64,000 nucleotides of DNA from Lepisosteus oculatus (lineage: Eukaryota; Chordata; Actinopteri; Semionotiformes; Lepisosteidae), in the NCBI RefSeq assembly GCF_040954835.1, contig NC_090696.1:71857722-71921721 (forward strand). Reading direction: 5' to 3'. The position numbers and the translations under genes were made by a program. The notes under the pieces were generated by a model that was given only the letters and a program-made list of their open reading frames with translations, was not told the origin of the DNA and did not search any database. Positions 12,516 through 21,685 of this stretch are shown in pieces. Each line of letters starts with the position of its first letter. The first letter of the stretch is position 1.

Positions 12516-13222
12516 ATTATTCTTGCGTTCATATCAGCTACTTGGCAAGTGACGCACTGTAATTGCCACTGATTTATTCCAATGAGCCTTATATTTCCTA
12601 CTGTATTGTGTAACAGTTCCTCCTTGAAAAGGACGAATCCCTACAAAGGGTTTAGCACCTATGAGAGTCTACAGTTCTGGTTAGTTCCCTAACAGCATGA
12701 CTAAATAGCGCAGAAAATCACCATCACGTTGCCTTTGTCATTTGTAATTAAAACTGGAAAGAGCTCAAAGTATTGTCACATACAGGCAGTATGCATATAT
12801 ACCGTAAATAAACATTTAAAAAATAAACGTTTTATTGTGTCTACTGAATATAATGGTTGGACCATAACTTAATTAATCTCTAAGCAGCACATATCAGTTG
12901 GTAAAAGAGAGAAACGAGACACCTTGAGCATCTTAAAAATAGCCCCAAGATGTATTAGAAATAATCTAGTTGTATATAACTTGAAAGGAGTACTACTTAG
13001 CTAGCTTGTAGAACATCACACTAAACAGTTACTCAACAGTTATTTAAGTTACTTACGTTTTTAAGCATCAGTTTGTGTTTTCTTTCTTTGATGTCTAGTT
13101 TTGCAGTTTTTTTTGTCATGTTCACATCATAACTTAAAACATTGTTATGTTATGTTAACTTAAAACATTTTTAAACATTTTAAAAAAAGTCAAAGTGAAA
13201 CATAAGTTATAGGTTTTGTATT
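12516..13222. other. AT-rich spacer downstream of cxcl8 copy 1
   Basis: No gene or named repeat. It is very AT-rich between 12780 and 13222 and may include decayed transcript-end sequence of the chemokine gene to its right. Confidence 0.5.
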
Positions 13223-13419
13223 TTTATTCTGTAAAATCGTTAACATTAAAATTATGTGGTATGCTATTCAAAGCCAGGAGTCACAACAGTACATCTCAAC
13301 AACATCATACAATGGATTTAATAAAATATATAGAATACATTTCCTTGCATAGAAATGTTTTATAACAATATTTACAATTCTTTATAGGGCAAATAAATAT
13401 TAAAAAATAAACATATATA
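13223..13419 (-). promoter_or_regulatory. displaced 3' UTR end of cxcl8 copy 1 (ARE, poly(A))
   Basis: The minus strand has an AUUUA pentamer (complement of 13394-13398) in an AU-rich tract next to the Tc1 edge, and an AATAAA poly(A) signal (complement of 13223-13228). With the 1630-bp Tc1 element removed, the AU-rich tract lies about 430 bases after the copy 1 stop codon. The AU-rich tracts of copies 2 and 3 lie about 410-455 and 355-417 bases after their stops. That these bases belonged to the 3' UTR is inferred from this spacing. Confidence 0.45.
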
Positions 13420-15049
13420 CAGTGCCTTGCGAAAGTATTCGGCCCCCTTGAACTTTTCAACCTTTTGCCACATTTCAGGCTTCAAACATAAAGATATAAA
13501 TTTTTTATTTTATGTGAAGAATCACCAACAAGTGGGACACAATTGTGAAGTGGAACGAAATCTATTGGATTTTTGAAACTTTTTTAACTAATAAAAAAAT
13601 GAAAAGTGGGGCGTGCAAAATTATTCGGCCCCCTTGCGTTAATACTTTGTAGAGCCACCTTTTGCTGCGATTACAGCTGCAAGTCGCTTGGGGTATGTCT
13701 CTATCAGTTTTGCACATCGAGAGACTGAAATTCTTGCCCATTCTTCCTTGCAAAACAGCTCGAGCTCAGTGAGGTTGGATGGAGAGCGTTTGTGAACAGC
13801 AGTTTTCAGCTCTTTCCACAGATTCTCGATTGGATTCAGGTCTGGACTTTGACTTGGCCATTCAAACACCTGGATACGTTTATTTGTGAACCATTCCTTT
13901 GTAGATTTTGCTGTATGTTTGGGATCATTGTCTTGTTGGAAGATAAATCTCCGTCCCAGTTTCAGGTCTTTTGCAGACTCCAACAGGTTTTCATCCAGAA
14001 TGGTCCTGTATTTGGCTGCATCCATCTTCCCCTCAATTTTAACCATCTTCCCTGTCCCTGCTGAAGAAAAGCAGGCCCAAACCATGATGCTGCCACCACC
14101 ATGTTTGACAGTGGGGATGGTGTGTTGAGGGTGATGAGCTGTGTTGCTTTTACGCCAAACATATCGTTTTGCATTGTGGCCAAAAAGTTCGATTTTGGTT
14201 TCATCTGACCAGAGCACCTTCTTCCACATGTTTGGGGTGTCTCCCAGGTGGCTTGTGGCAAACTTTAGACGAGACTTTTTATGGATATCTTTGAGAAATG
14301 GCTTTCTTCTTGCCACTCTTCCATAAAGGCCAGATTTGTGCAGTGTAAGACTGATTGTTGTCCTATGGACAGACTCTCCCACCTCAGCTGTAGTTCTCTG
14401 CAGTTCATCCAGAGTGATCATGGGCCTCTTGGCTGCATCTCTGATCAGTCTTCTCCTTGTCTGAGCTGAAAGTTTAGAGGGACGGCCAGGTCTTGGTAGA
14501 TTTGCAGTGGTCTGATACTCCTTCCATTTCAAGATGATCGCTTGCACAGTGCTCCTTGGGATGTTTGAAGCTTGGGAAATCTTTTTGTATCCAAATCCGG
14601 CTTTAAACTTCTCCACAACAGTATTACGGACCTGCCTGGTGTGTTCCTTGGTCTTCATGATGCTCTCTGCGCTTTCAACAGAACCTTGAGACTATCACAG
14701 AGCAGGTGCATTTATACAGAGACTTGATTACACACAGGTGGATTCTATTTATCACCATCAGTCATTTAGGACAACATTGGATCATTCAGAGATCCTCGCT
14801 GAACTTCTGGAGTGAGTTTGCTGCACTGAAAGTAAAGGGGCCGAATAATTTTGCACGCCCCACTTTTCGTTTTTTTATTAGTTAAAAAAGTTTCAAAAAT
14901 CCAATAGATTTCGTTCCACTTCACAATTGTGTCCCACTTGTTGGTGATTCTTCACATAAAATAAAAAATTTATATCTTTATGTTTGAAGCCTGAAATGTG
15001 GCAAAAGGTTGAAAAGTTCAAGGGGGCCGAATACTTTCGCAAGGCACTG
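13420..15049 (-). mobile_element. intact Tc1/mariner transposon
   Basis: The ends are inverted CAGTGCCTTGCGAAAGTATT at 13420 and its complement ending at 15049. Inverted repeats run about 213 bases each side (13420-13632 and 14837-15049) and are almost identical; one difference seen is at 13600. Both ends are flanked by TA (13418-13419 and 15050-15051), the Tc1 target duplication. One long minus-strand transposase gene fills the interior. Near-identical repeats plus an uninterrupted reading frame point to a young insertion. It lies 430 bases past the stop codon of cxcl8 copy 1, in the same transcriptional orientation. Confidence 0.95.
13639..14658 (-). CDS. Tc1-family transposase
   Basis: This 339-residue protein cuts and pastes the surrounding Tc1 element. 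Two helix-turn-helix DNA-binding subdomains fill about residues 1-110, with the linker PRPGRPSKL at 55-63 in the place of the GRPR-like hook. The catalytic domain follows with D152 (WSDETKIELFG), D243 (QQDNDPKHT) and E278 (SPDLNPIENLW). There are 34 residues between the second D and the E, the D34E spacing of Tc1 transposases. The glycine-rich loop KHGGGSIMVW is at 185-194. Length is normal for the family (about 340), the start codon opens the typical MKTKEHTRQ N-terminus, and no stop or frameshift interrupts it. By sequence alone the enzyme could be active; activity is not shown. The stop codon lies just inside the left inverted repeat. Confidence 0.95.
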   Translation of the reverse strand: MKTKEHTRQVRNTVVEKFKAGFGYKKISQASNIPRSTVQAIILKWKEYQTTANLPRPGRPSKLSAQTRRRLIRDAAKRPMITLDELQRTTAEVGESVHRTTISLTLHKSGLYGRVARRKPFLKDIHKKSRLKFATSHLGDTPNMWKKVLWSDETKIELFGHNAKRYVWRKSNTAHHPQHTIPTVKHGGGSIMVWACFSSAGTGKMVKIEGKMDAAKYRTILDENLLESAKDLKLGRRFIFQQDNDPKHTAKSTKEWFTNKRIQVFEWPSQSPDLNPIENLWKELKTAVHKRSPSNLTELELFCKEEWARISVSRCAKLIETYPKRLAAVIAAKGGSTKY

Positions 15050-15479
15050 TATATATATTGACAAGGCATGAATGAAACAATACACTTAAAAATAATACTT
15101 TAAGACCAGCTCAAGTACAAGTACGTACAGTATGATAGCTTCTAAAAAATCAAATCAATATTTTACAGAGATTTTACATAAGAAAGATTAGAAATGAGAG
15201 GAAGACATTCAGCACATCTGGCCCATTCAGGTGTTTGTACCACGATTTGTTCCATGTCTTGTATCTTTTACTGCTCTTAAACAGCAGTGGTCTGTCAGTG
15301 ACTTGCCAGTGTTTTAGAAGCTGACAGTCCTGTAATCATTAACGCAGACCAGCTGTGCCTTACAGAGCAGAATGTTTCAACTCTGTGCCTGCACGTGATT
15401 TGTGCACACTGTGCGGCCTGAGGGCGGATGACTGTTTTTTAATGTCTCTTCCACCGTTTTCTGTCTGAAGACTTCAGAA
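15050..15479 (-). other. 3' UTR of cxcl8 copy 1 up to the Tc1 insertion
   Basis: After the stop codon the minus strand reads TTCTGAAGTCTTCAGACAG, which aligns with the start of the copy 2 3' UTR (CTCTGAGGACTTCTTGAAGA). I see no canonical AATAAA between the stop codon and the Tc1 edge; only a variant ATTAAA about 40 bases after the stop. The normal transcript end therefore probably lay beyond the insertion point. Confidence 0.55.
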
Positions 15480-16745
15480 CTACAGGCTGAAAAGCCGAAA
15501 AGGAAAAAAAGCACGTATATATTTTAAAGCAGAAGCGATGTGCAATTGATGCAGTTATTTTCCTAACTTAAGCATTTCTATGAGATACAATGTGTGCATT
15601 TCTATGTGATACAATTTGTATGTACTATGTATATATACAAACCACAATTTGAATATAAGACATTTCAACAACTCAACTATCTCAGAAAATGTAGAACACT
15701 GTCTCAGACATCCCCGGTATAAAAAATCCAGATGTTTACACCGCTATAGGATTGCAGCGCTCCGCCCACCAGTGATGATTTTCCTGGACTCTTCCTTGGT
15801 ATTTTCCCTTTCTCCCCTAAGAAAGCTCATTCCTCCCCATCTATAAAAAGACGGGGTGGTGTACCCCCTCCCCCTTGCACGAACCTGTTATTCGAGGCAA
15901 TAAAAGCTTCAAGCTCTGCCGACCAGTTATCTCCCTCTACACACACCTATACAGCTTATTAAAAAAAAGGATAGCCCGCTACAGTATCCAGAGCTCATTC
16001 CCAATTCTTAAAAAACGGGCCATGTGATTCAACGTACAGGCAACAGTTACTTTTTCATCATGGCCTTGATCACAACTTTGACCCAGGGGGCAGTCGGCTC
16101 CACGCAGATACGCTTGCCAGTCTTCAGAGTAGCGCTGTAAATTAAAAAAAAAACAAAAGGACACATCAGAGAAAGTTAAAAACCGGTTTCTGAAGCTTAC
16201 CTGAGGGGTGGACCTGTCATGGCACGATATTTGACAACTGATACTTGACTACGGGTAAAAAAACACCTGTATTTTTTCACACTGAAGTAACAGCTGCAGG
16301 TACTGTAGCTATCTGAATTTATTTATTGATTGTCTTACGAACTCTTAATGATCAGAATAAAGATGCGCTTACATGATTTCGGCATTTTTGCAGTGAGGTC
16401 CTCTGGGAAAAAGCTCCACATTTTCAATATGTTTTGGATGGATGAACCGACTTTCCTTCTTTCCGATGCACTGACAGCGGAGCTCCATAGGGACGCTTTT
16501 CCCTGTGGACACACAATACATTGTGAAATTAATAAACATCTATACTGCCGCATTTAAAAAAAATGCATTTTCTAAAATGAAAGATCTTAGCGTACTTTAT
16601 CATGCGAACTGAAATACAATGTTTAGCATGATGATGTGATCACTAACACATCTTTCCTTTTCAGAAACAATCTTACTGTACCTTCCAGGAGCGTAGCTAA
16701 AGCCAGGCACATGATAAGCACGCTGACTGAAAGTTTGCCACACAT
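15480..16745 (-). CDS. cxcl8: CXCL8-like chemokine, copy 1 (four exons)
   Basis: A secreted ELR+ CXC chemokine of the interleukin-8 type; such proteins attract neutrophils through CXCR1/2. Coding exons on the minus strand are 16745-16682, 16502-16373, 16134-16051 and 15486-15480, joined by GT/AG introns with phases 1, 0 and 2 in that order. The product is 94 residues. It has a signal peptide at about 1-21 ([20 protein letters not shown]), ELR at 28-30, C31-Q-C33, and C59 and C75, so all four cysteines are present. APWVK lies in the C-terminal helix. Exon 4 is predicted from its acceptor (CGGCTTTTCAG) and from matching exons in copies 2 and 3. Without splicing at GTAACT, the frame would stop one codon later in exon 3. 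Exon 4 gives Asn-Leu-stop, two residues shorter than the paralogues. Exon 2 has one fewer net pair of residues near its start and one extra lysine after CQC. A likely solo LTR sits in intron 3 and a Tc1 in the 3' UTR. Confidence 0.9.
15690..15983 (+). mobile_element. putative solo LTR in intron 3 of cxcl8 copy 1
   Basis: A 294-base block with inverted ends TGTAG (15690-15694) and CTACA (15979-15983). It has a TATAAAA box at 15842-15848 and a poly(A) signal AATAAA at 15899-15904, about 50 bases apart, in the U3-R-U5 order of a retroviral or Gypsy-type LTR on the plus strand, opposite to the chemokine gene. The interior is C-rich, unlike the AT-rich flanks. No coding sequence is present, and flanking bases do not give a clean target-site duplication, so the ends may be off by some bases. 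Confidence 0.55.
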
Positions 16746-16837
16746 GGTGCTTTGAAAAAGTGAAAATCTTGTAGCTTGGGTTAAGGTACACGGTCGTGTG
16801 TTCATTTGAATGTACCGCTGCTTCAGACCAGCAACAC

Positions 16838-16892
16838 TTTTATAACCCTGTCCTGGATCTGACTCAGCAGGCATGACGCAATGGGAATTTCT
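16838..16892 (-). promoter_or_regulatory. inducible promoter of cxcl8 copy 1
   Basis: In transcription order (right to left) there is a kB-like site AGAAATTCCC (16883-16892), a C/EBP/CRE-like ATTGCGTCA (16874-16882), AP-1 TGAGTCA (16860-16866) and a TATA box TATAAAA (16838-16844). The ATG follows 92 bases after the TATA box, leaving room for a 5' UTR of about 60-70 bases. Adjacent kB, C/EBP and AP-1 sites are known to drive inflammatory induction of mammalian CXCL8; induction here is inferred. Confidence 0.75.
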
Positions 16893-17814
16893 TCGGTTTT
16901 GGTAGAAAGATTTAAGACCTTTCGCTGCTCTGCAGATATTTTCATTCATTGTCAGAATTTCTCCACAGAAAAAAATATAGATACTGCGAACAAAATAAAT
17001 TATATCAGTCATCATTAAGTGCATGTATGTGAAAAACGGCATCAGAAATGAAAGCATTAATTTGCTGGTTTAATTAATTTAACAGCGTTTATTTTAAAAA
17101 GTTGGGAACTCTGTTTACCACGTCTGTTTATAAACCAAATATACGCTGGTCGTTATATTTATTTAAACATTCAGAAAGGCATACCAAAATACATCTAAGA
17201 ATTCGTGTAAACTGTTCCCATAAAATGTATTCCCCTGCTCAAGAAAAGCAGAAATGAGGGAAGTTTTGCTGTAATTAAAACGGCAAATGTTTAGATCTTT
17301 CCCGCTTCATGGGTGCGCAGATTAAACAAACAGGCTCCTTTGACGGAAAACCATAGAGTTTATACAAATAATTACCATCCTTGAAGCACTTCCTTACATG
17401 AAAGGTGTTCGTTACTTTGTACTTTGTCCTTCGTTGAAGTTTAATTTTTAGAACTCATAAATGAACATTGAAAATATAAAAAAACATTCCAAATGCATAT
17501 AGGTAATTTATTTAGTTACAAAAGAATCACACTACTCCGCTATAGACATTTTACTTCAGACTGCTGAAACAGAAACTACTGTATAAAGCACAGATAATTA
17601 CCATTAATTAGTTGAACTGATGCATACTCACTCTGAAGTGGGTTTAAATCAATGGTCACCTGCCCTCATACAGTAGCTAACTCTGGTTCAGGTGATGACA
17701 CATCAACATTACATGAGTTCTTGGGGTCCATAAATAACAGGACTTACATCAGTGTACATAGTTATTAGTCTGTTATTATTTCATACAACTGTGTGTTCTA
17801 TGAAACAGAGACAC
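16893..17814. other. upstream of cxcl8 copy 1, no gene seen
   Basis: AT-rich upstream DNA without a recognisable exon or repeat. Distal control sites may lie here but none stands out. Confidence 0.5.
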
Positions 17815-17975
17815 TCCCCACTGAGACCTGATGTGCTGAGCATACTGGGAGCATACTGGTGCACTCTGGCTGCCGTCAAATCATCCAGGTGGGCGCTGCA
17901 CACTGGTGGTGGAGGGGAGTCCCCATTACCTGTAAATCACTTTGAGTGGAGTGTTCCAGAAAAGTGTGAAGGTAT
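17815..17975 (+). repeat. SINE-like repeat family A, copy 2
   Basis: Shares CTGGCTGCCGTCAAATCATC, CAGGTGGGCGCTGCACACTG, GGTGGTGGAGGGGAGTCCCC and CACTTTGAGTGGAGTGTTCC with the other copies. The tail is cut short and lacks the ATT run. Confidence 0.7.
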
Positions 17976-18066
17976 TATGACATCATGGACGAGTAGCAAG
18001 TCAGGTGAGTTTCAGGTGACTTTGATCTCACAAAGAATACTGGGGGATACACCTGATTCAACACTA

Positions 18067-18116
18067 CAACAGTATAAAACAGGAGACTCAAAGGTGTCTT
18101 TTTGTTAGAAGACACA
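18067..18116. repeat. exact 50-bp direct repeat, left copy
   Basis: Identical over 50 bases to 19499-19548, in the same orientation and 1432 bases apart. It contains CAGTATAAAACAGGAGACTC, which has a TATA-box-like core, followed by AAAGGTGTC and GTTAGAAGACACA. The flanks do not match. Confidence 0.9.
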
Positions 18117-19498
18117 TGCAGTGTCACTAAGGCCAAGAGTTGTTGATTCTCTGGGTCTTTTTCATGTTTTATTGGCATGCTACATGTTTTCCCCTGTCAC
18201 ATGTGTGCCCTTGAGTAGTCTTTTGTTTTATTTATAGGCTACCTATTTAACATGTGACCAATAACCATATGTCCTTTACCAGTGACATTTGATTGACTAT
18301 GTCTTTGTCAGTGCCCAGAATCACAAACATAACATAATTCCAGAATAACTCTGTCAATGAAATCTCTCCATGATATATTTATTATTATGTCACTGCTGTT
18401 TCCACAACACACAATTAGAAGCCAGCTTGGAACTCTGCCAACATCTAATGAGATAAAAAGCAACAGAATATGATAGAATTCCTAATGAATTTGTTAAACA
18501 TTGTGGAGTGTAACTAATATAACACAGCAATGTCAAATAAGAAAATACAATAAAAATAAATCTAGATTTATGCCTTAGATCACTTTTCTTTAAAACTTTA
18601 AACCCAGAGGTGAACATTAGAAAAAATCTTCGGGGCTTCTCTGCATCTGTGTCTTGTTTATTTCCAATGAACTGTTCTGTTCATTATCTTAATCTTTCCA
18701 GGATTCAATTTTTACTGTACAAGGTTTCTTGAGTCACACAGCTTTTCATCCATGGCCAAGAAGGGACTGTAAGTGAAGTAAAAGTGAAATCTGTTTTTCT
18801 TCTGACTCCTGCTGTAATTCCAGCATTTCTATAGTAGTCATTTCCACAAATCGGATTATACTGATGGGTCCATTTCCAGTGTGATTATCAGTAAGAGCAG
18901 TTGCTGATGTATATTTTCCCTGCACAGGAAAAAGATAGAATTTGAATTCTTCTCTTTGGAGTGAGAAAAGTAGCTGAGACAAAGCCTCACAGATTGATGT
19001 TTGCCATGAAAACAATTCCTTTGAGTATTACTCTCCACATGCAGTACTGTAATCTCTGGTTTTCCCAAGCAGATTTTGAGTTAGCCTCTCTATTGAAAAT
19101 GGCAGTGTTCTATATTCAGTACGGAATCTGGAATTAAGGACACCTTGCCCTGTACTATGCCAGTCCTTATTTTTTATAGAAGTGCAGTAATAACATCAAA
19201 GATCATTTGCTTCCATTTCTATTTGATAGAGGCATGCCATATATTTCTTAAAATATTTTTTTGCAATTTATATTTTAGTTTTGAGCCCTTACACTTTGAA
19301 TTAATAGATATATAATAATAATAACTAATTCTAATATTTTGAACTAAATGTTTAGTTCTAAATATTTTTAACTTAAAATATTAGGTTTTTACACATTTTT
19401 CAAAGAACATGCAAATAATTACTTCAGCTAAAAGGGAATTTTCCACTGTTCCTAACCTTTTATGTATTGTACGTAACAAGTGACCAAATATTTCTGCG
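18117..19498. other. spacer between the two 50-bp repeats, no gene seen
   Basis: AT-rich DNA with short unrelated open frames only. I see no internal retroelement coding that would make the 50-base repeats ends of an LTR element. Confidence 0.5.
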
Positions 19499-19548
19499 CA
19501 ACAGTATAAAACAGGAGACTCAAAGGTGTCTTTTTGTTAGAAGACACA
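19499..19548. repeat. exact 50-bp direct repeat, right copy
   Basis: Second copy of the 50-base sequence at 18067-18116, same orientation, with no mismatch seen. Identity ends abruptly on both sides. Confidence 0.9.
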
Positions 19549-20290
19549 CTGTACCAGTCCATATCATCACACATTCCTACTAACTGGTTTAAGCAACACA
19601 ACAGTCAGTGTAACCTCAAGATCTGCTGATGTTGTCCGCCCCATGGTTTATCAAGAGAAATATCTGATGTCCAAAAATGAGTATTGATCATATTTCTGCA
19701 AATACTTTACAGGTATGCTAATTATTTCACACTGACCGTGTGCTGCAGTCATTTTGTGTTGATACACAGATTTCTTCCTCCTTCTCATTTTCTTACTGAG
19801 ATTCAGAAATGTTTGAAGACTGGCAGCAAATAAATGAGACACACAACTTTAGCCTGTAGTCGACTGAAGGGTGCTTTTAGCTTTTGTTAGAAAACAGAAT
19901 TGGCTCTTCAAATTATATTTTTATCTGCCCGGTCCAAATTCTTTTTAAGTGTATATGTTTGTGTTCATCATCGACCCATCTATGCAGAATTCAAGCTGTC
20001 AGCTTCTTCACTATTGGTGATTCAGTTTTCTGCATATTAAGAAGCAGCTCCACAAAAGGATTTGATTAAAACAAAGACACTGATTAGAACCATGTTACTG
20101 TGTGGAGACTCAAATTACAGATGGAAGGATGTAGTACTTCGTACAGCCCTCCATGTCAAGCAACTGAGATTTAAGTGTATTTTAAACTTCAGGTTAGCAT
20201 CACACTTGGTTTCATATATCCTGTATTAGTTTAAAGAAATAGTACAAACAGTCAATTTAAAACAGCCATGTTTTTACATTATTAATTTTT
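19549..20290. other. spacer downstream of cxcl8 copy 2, no gene seen
   Basis: No exon or recognised repeat. This lies just beyond the predicted transcript end of copy 2. Confidence 0.5.
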
Positions 20291-20400
20291 TTTATTGATT
20301 TTTAACATTATATAGAAAAAAACATTTCATACAAAGCTGCAAACAAACAAATAAATAAACTATAAATATATAAATAAACATAAACATATTTAATTTAAAT
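20291..20400 (-). promoter_or_regulatory. AU-rich elements and poly(A) signal of cxcl8 copy 2
   Basis: On the minus strand, about 410-455 bases after the stop codon, there are several AUUUA pentamers and a consensus nonamer UUAUUUAUU (complement of 20350-20358). An AATAAA poly(A) signal (complement of 20291-20296) follows about 55 bases later. Such elements destabilise cytokine mRNAs. The background is AT-rich, so individual pentamers mean less than the cluster and its position. Confidence 0.6.
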
Positions 20401-20805
20401 TAGAAAAGGGAAATTTAAATTGGTTTGAGAAAGTAAAAAAAGCATTTTAATATTAAATATTTACTTTGACATCTAGTTTCAAAGTAAAAAAAAAATTAAA
20501 AAAAAATTAAAGCTTCAAGTTTTAAAGTTAAAACATTTAAACAGTAGCCATAAGTACAGGTCTTTTTAAGTGGGAAGATGATCACTACCTTCATAGACTG
20601 AAGGTAACAGGCTTAAAAATATCTGACACAGACCAGCTGTGTTTTACAATTGGAATGTCCATACATGTTTAACATCCAGTGTGAGCTACAAAACAGTAAT
20701 AATATTAAAATTATTATTAAATAAGACATATATTTTTTCATGTCCTTCATTTAATCTCCTGAGTCTGAATACAAGCTGTCCTCTCTGCATTTCTTCAAGA
20801 AGTCC

Positions 20806-21525
20806 TCAGAGCTTTTGGCTGAAACACAAAATAAACATTACACATTACATTTTCTTCTGTACTGTATGTGGCAAGATATATGTTTTTCAATGTCAAAACA
20901 TTTGTATGAATAAACTGTAACGCATATTTCTTAAATAATGTAGTCCAAGATAAAAAGCTTACTTTTCCATGATGGCCTTGATTAGGATCTTGACCCAGGG
21001 GGCAGTGGGCTCCAAGCAGATTTTCTTGCCTGTCTTCATGGTAGCGCTGTGAATGTACAGAGCAGACAAAACCCATTTAAGCGTTTAATCACGGATTTTA
21101 AGTGGACCCCTCCACAACGCACTTTTTGTCTAGATAATGTAAACATAGAGGATTAAAAATAGTAGTGTGATTAGAATAATGATAAATTAATTCAGAATGG
21201 AGATGCGCTTACATGACTTCAGCATTCCCACAGTGCGGACCGCTGGGAAAGAGCTCCACGTTCTGGATCCGTTTGGGGTGGATGAACCGGCTTTCCTTAT
21301 TGATACACTGACAACGCAGCTCCGTCCCCAGGCTTTTCAGTGCCATCCCTATGAATTAATATCACAATTAATAACAATCATTTAAGTTAAAAAAACACAT
21401 TTCTTCACATTGCTCGTTAAAACTTTTAAATTGTCATTGAATTGTCAGAAAACAATCTTACCTTCTGTAAGAGCGGCACAAGTCAGGCAGATAAAAATCA
21501 CACAGGTTATAGTTTTGCCGTTCAT
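20806..21525 (-). CDS. cxcl8: CXCL8-like chemokine, copy 2 (four exons)
   Basis: Secreted ELR+ CXC chemokine of the CXCL8 type, 98 residues. Coding exons on the minus strand are 21525-21462, 21348-21213, 21046-20963 and 20818-20806 (64/136/84/13 bases), each bounded by GT and AG. The first three sizes equal those I recall for mammalian CXCL8, which also has a tiny fourth exon. The signal peptide is about 1-21 ([19 protein letters not shown]). ELR is at 31-33, C34-Q-C36 next, then C61 and C77, [11 protein letters not shown] at 51-61 and [12 protein letters not shown] in the C-terminal helix. It ends Glu-Asn-Gln-Lys-Leu. The exon 3 donor is GAAAA|GTAAGC; reading through it would give a false early stop. 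Exon 3 and its borders are nearly identical to copy 3. Closest relatives inferred: fish CXCL8. Confidence 0.92.
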
Positions 21526-21630
21526 GGTTTTGTCTTGATGTGAGACTTCTGTAGTGCGACTCAAGGCTCTTTGTTCCTGACTCTGTCTGGTTTGAATCGA
21601 CCGCTGCTCTGAGCTCTGAGCATTCAGGGC

Positions 21631-21685
21631 TTTTAAAGTCGCATTCTGGAAGTGACTCATCCAACATTGTGCAATGGGAATTTTT
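21631..21685 (-). promoter_or_regulatory. inducible promoter of cxcl8 copy 2
   Basis: In transcription order: a weak kB-like site AAAAATTCCC (21676-21685), a perfect palindromic C/EBP site ATTGCACAAT (21666-21675), AP-1 TGAGTCA (21653-21659) and a TATA-like TTTAAAA (21631-21637). Order and spacing match copy 1. The ATG is 106 bases past the TATA-like box. Confidence 0.7.

Noticed and set aside
13792-14469. Open frames opposite or out of frame with the Tc1 transposase
   Set aside because: Shadows of the intact transposase gene; they carry none of its motifs.
16047-16049. Stop codon TAA in exon 3 as the true end of cxcl8 copy 1 (and the equivalents in copies 2 and 3)
   Set aside because: In all three copies the TAA is part of a GTAA donor sequence, and a matching acceptor and tiny exon 4 exist downstream with conserved spacing to the 3' UTR. 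cDNA would settle this.
18067-19548. LTR retrotransposon bounded by the 50-bp repeats
   Set aside because: Repeats are very short, lack TG/CA ends, and no gag, pol or primer-binding site is visible between them.
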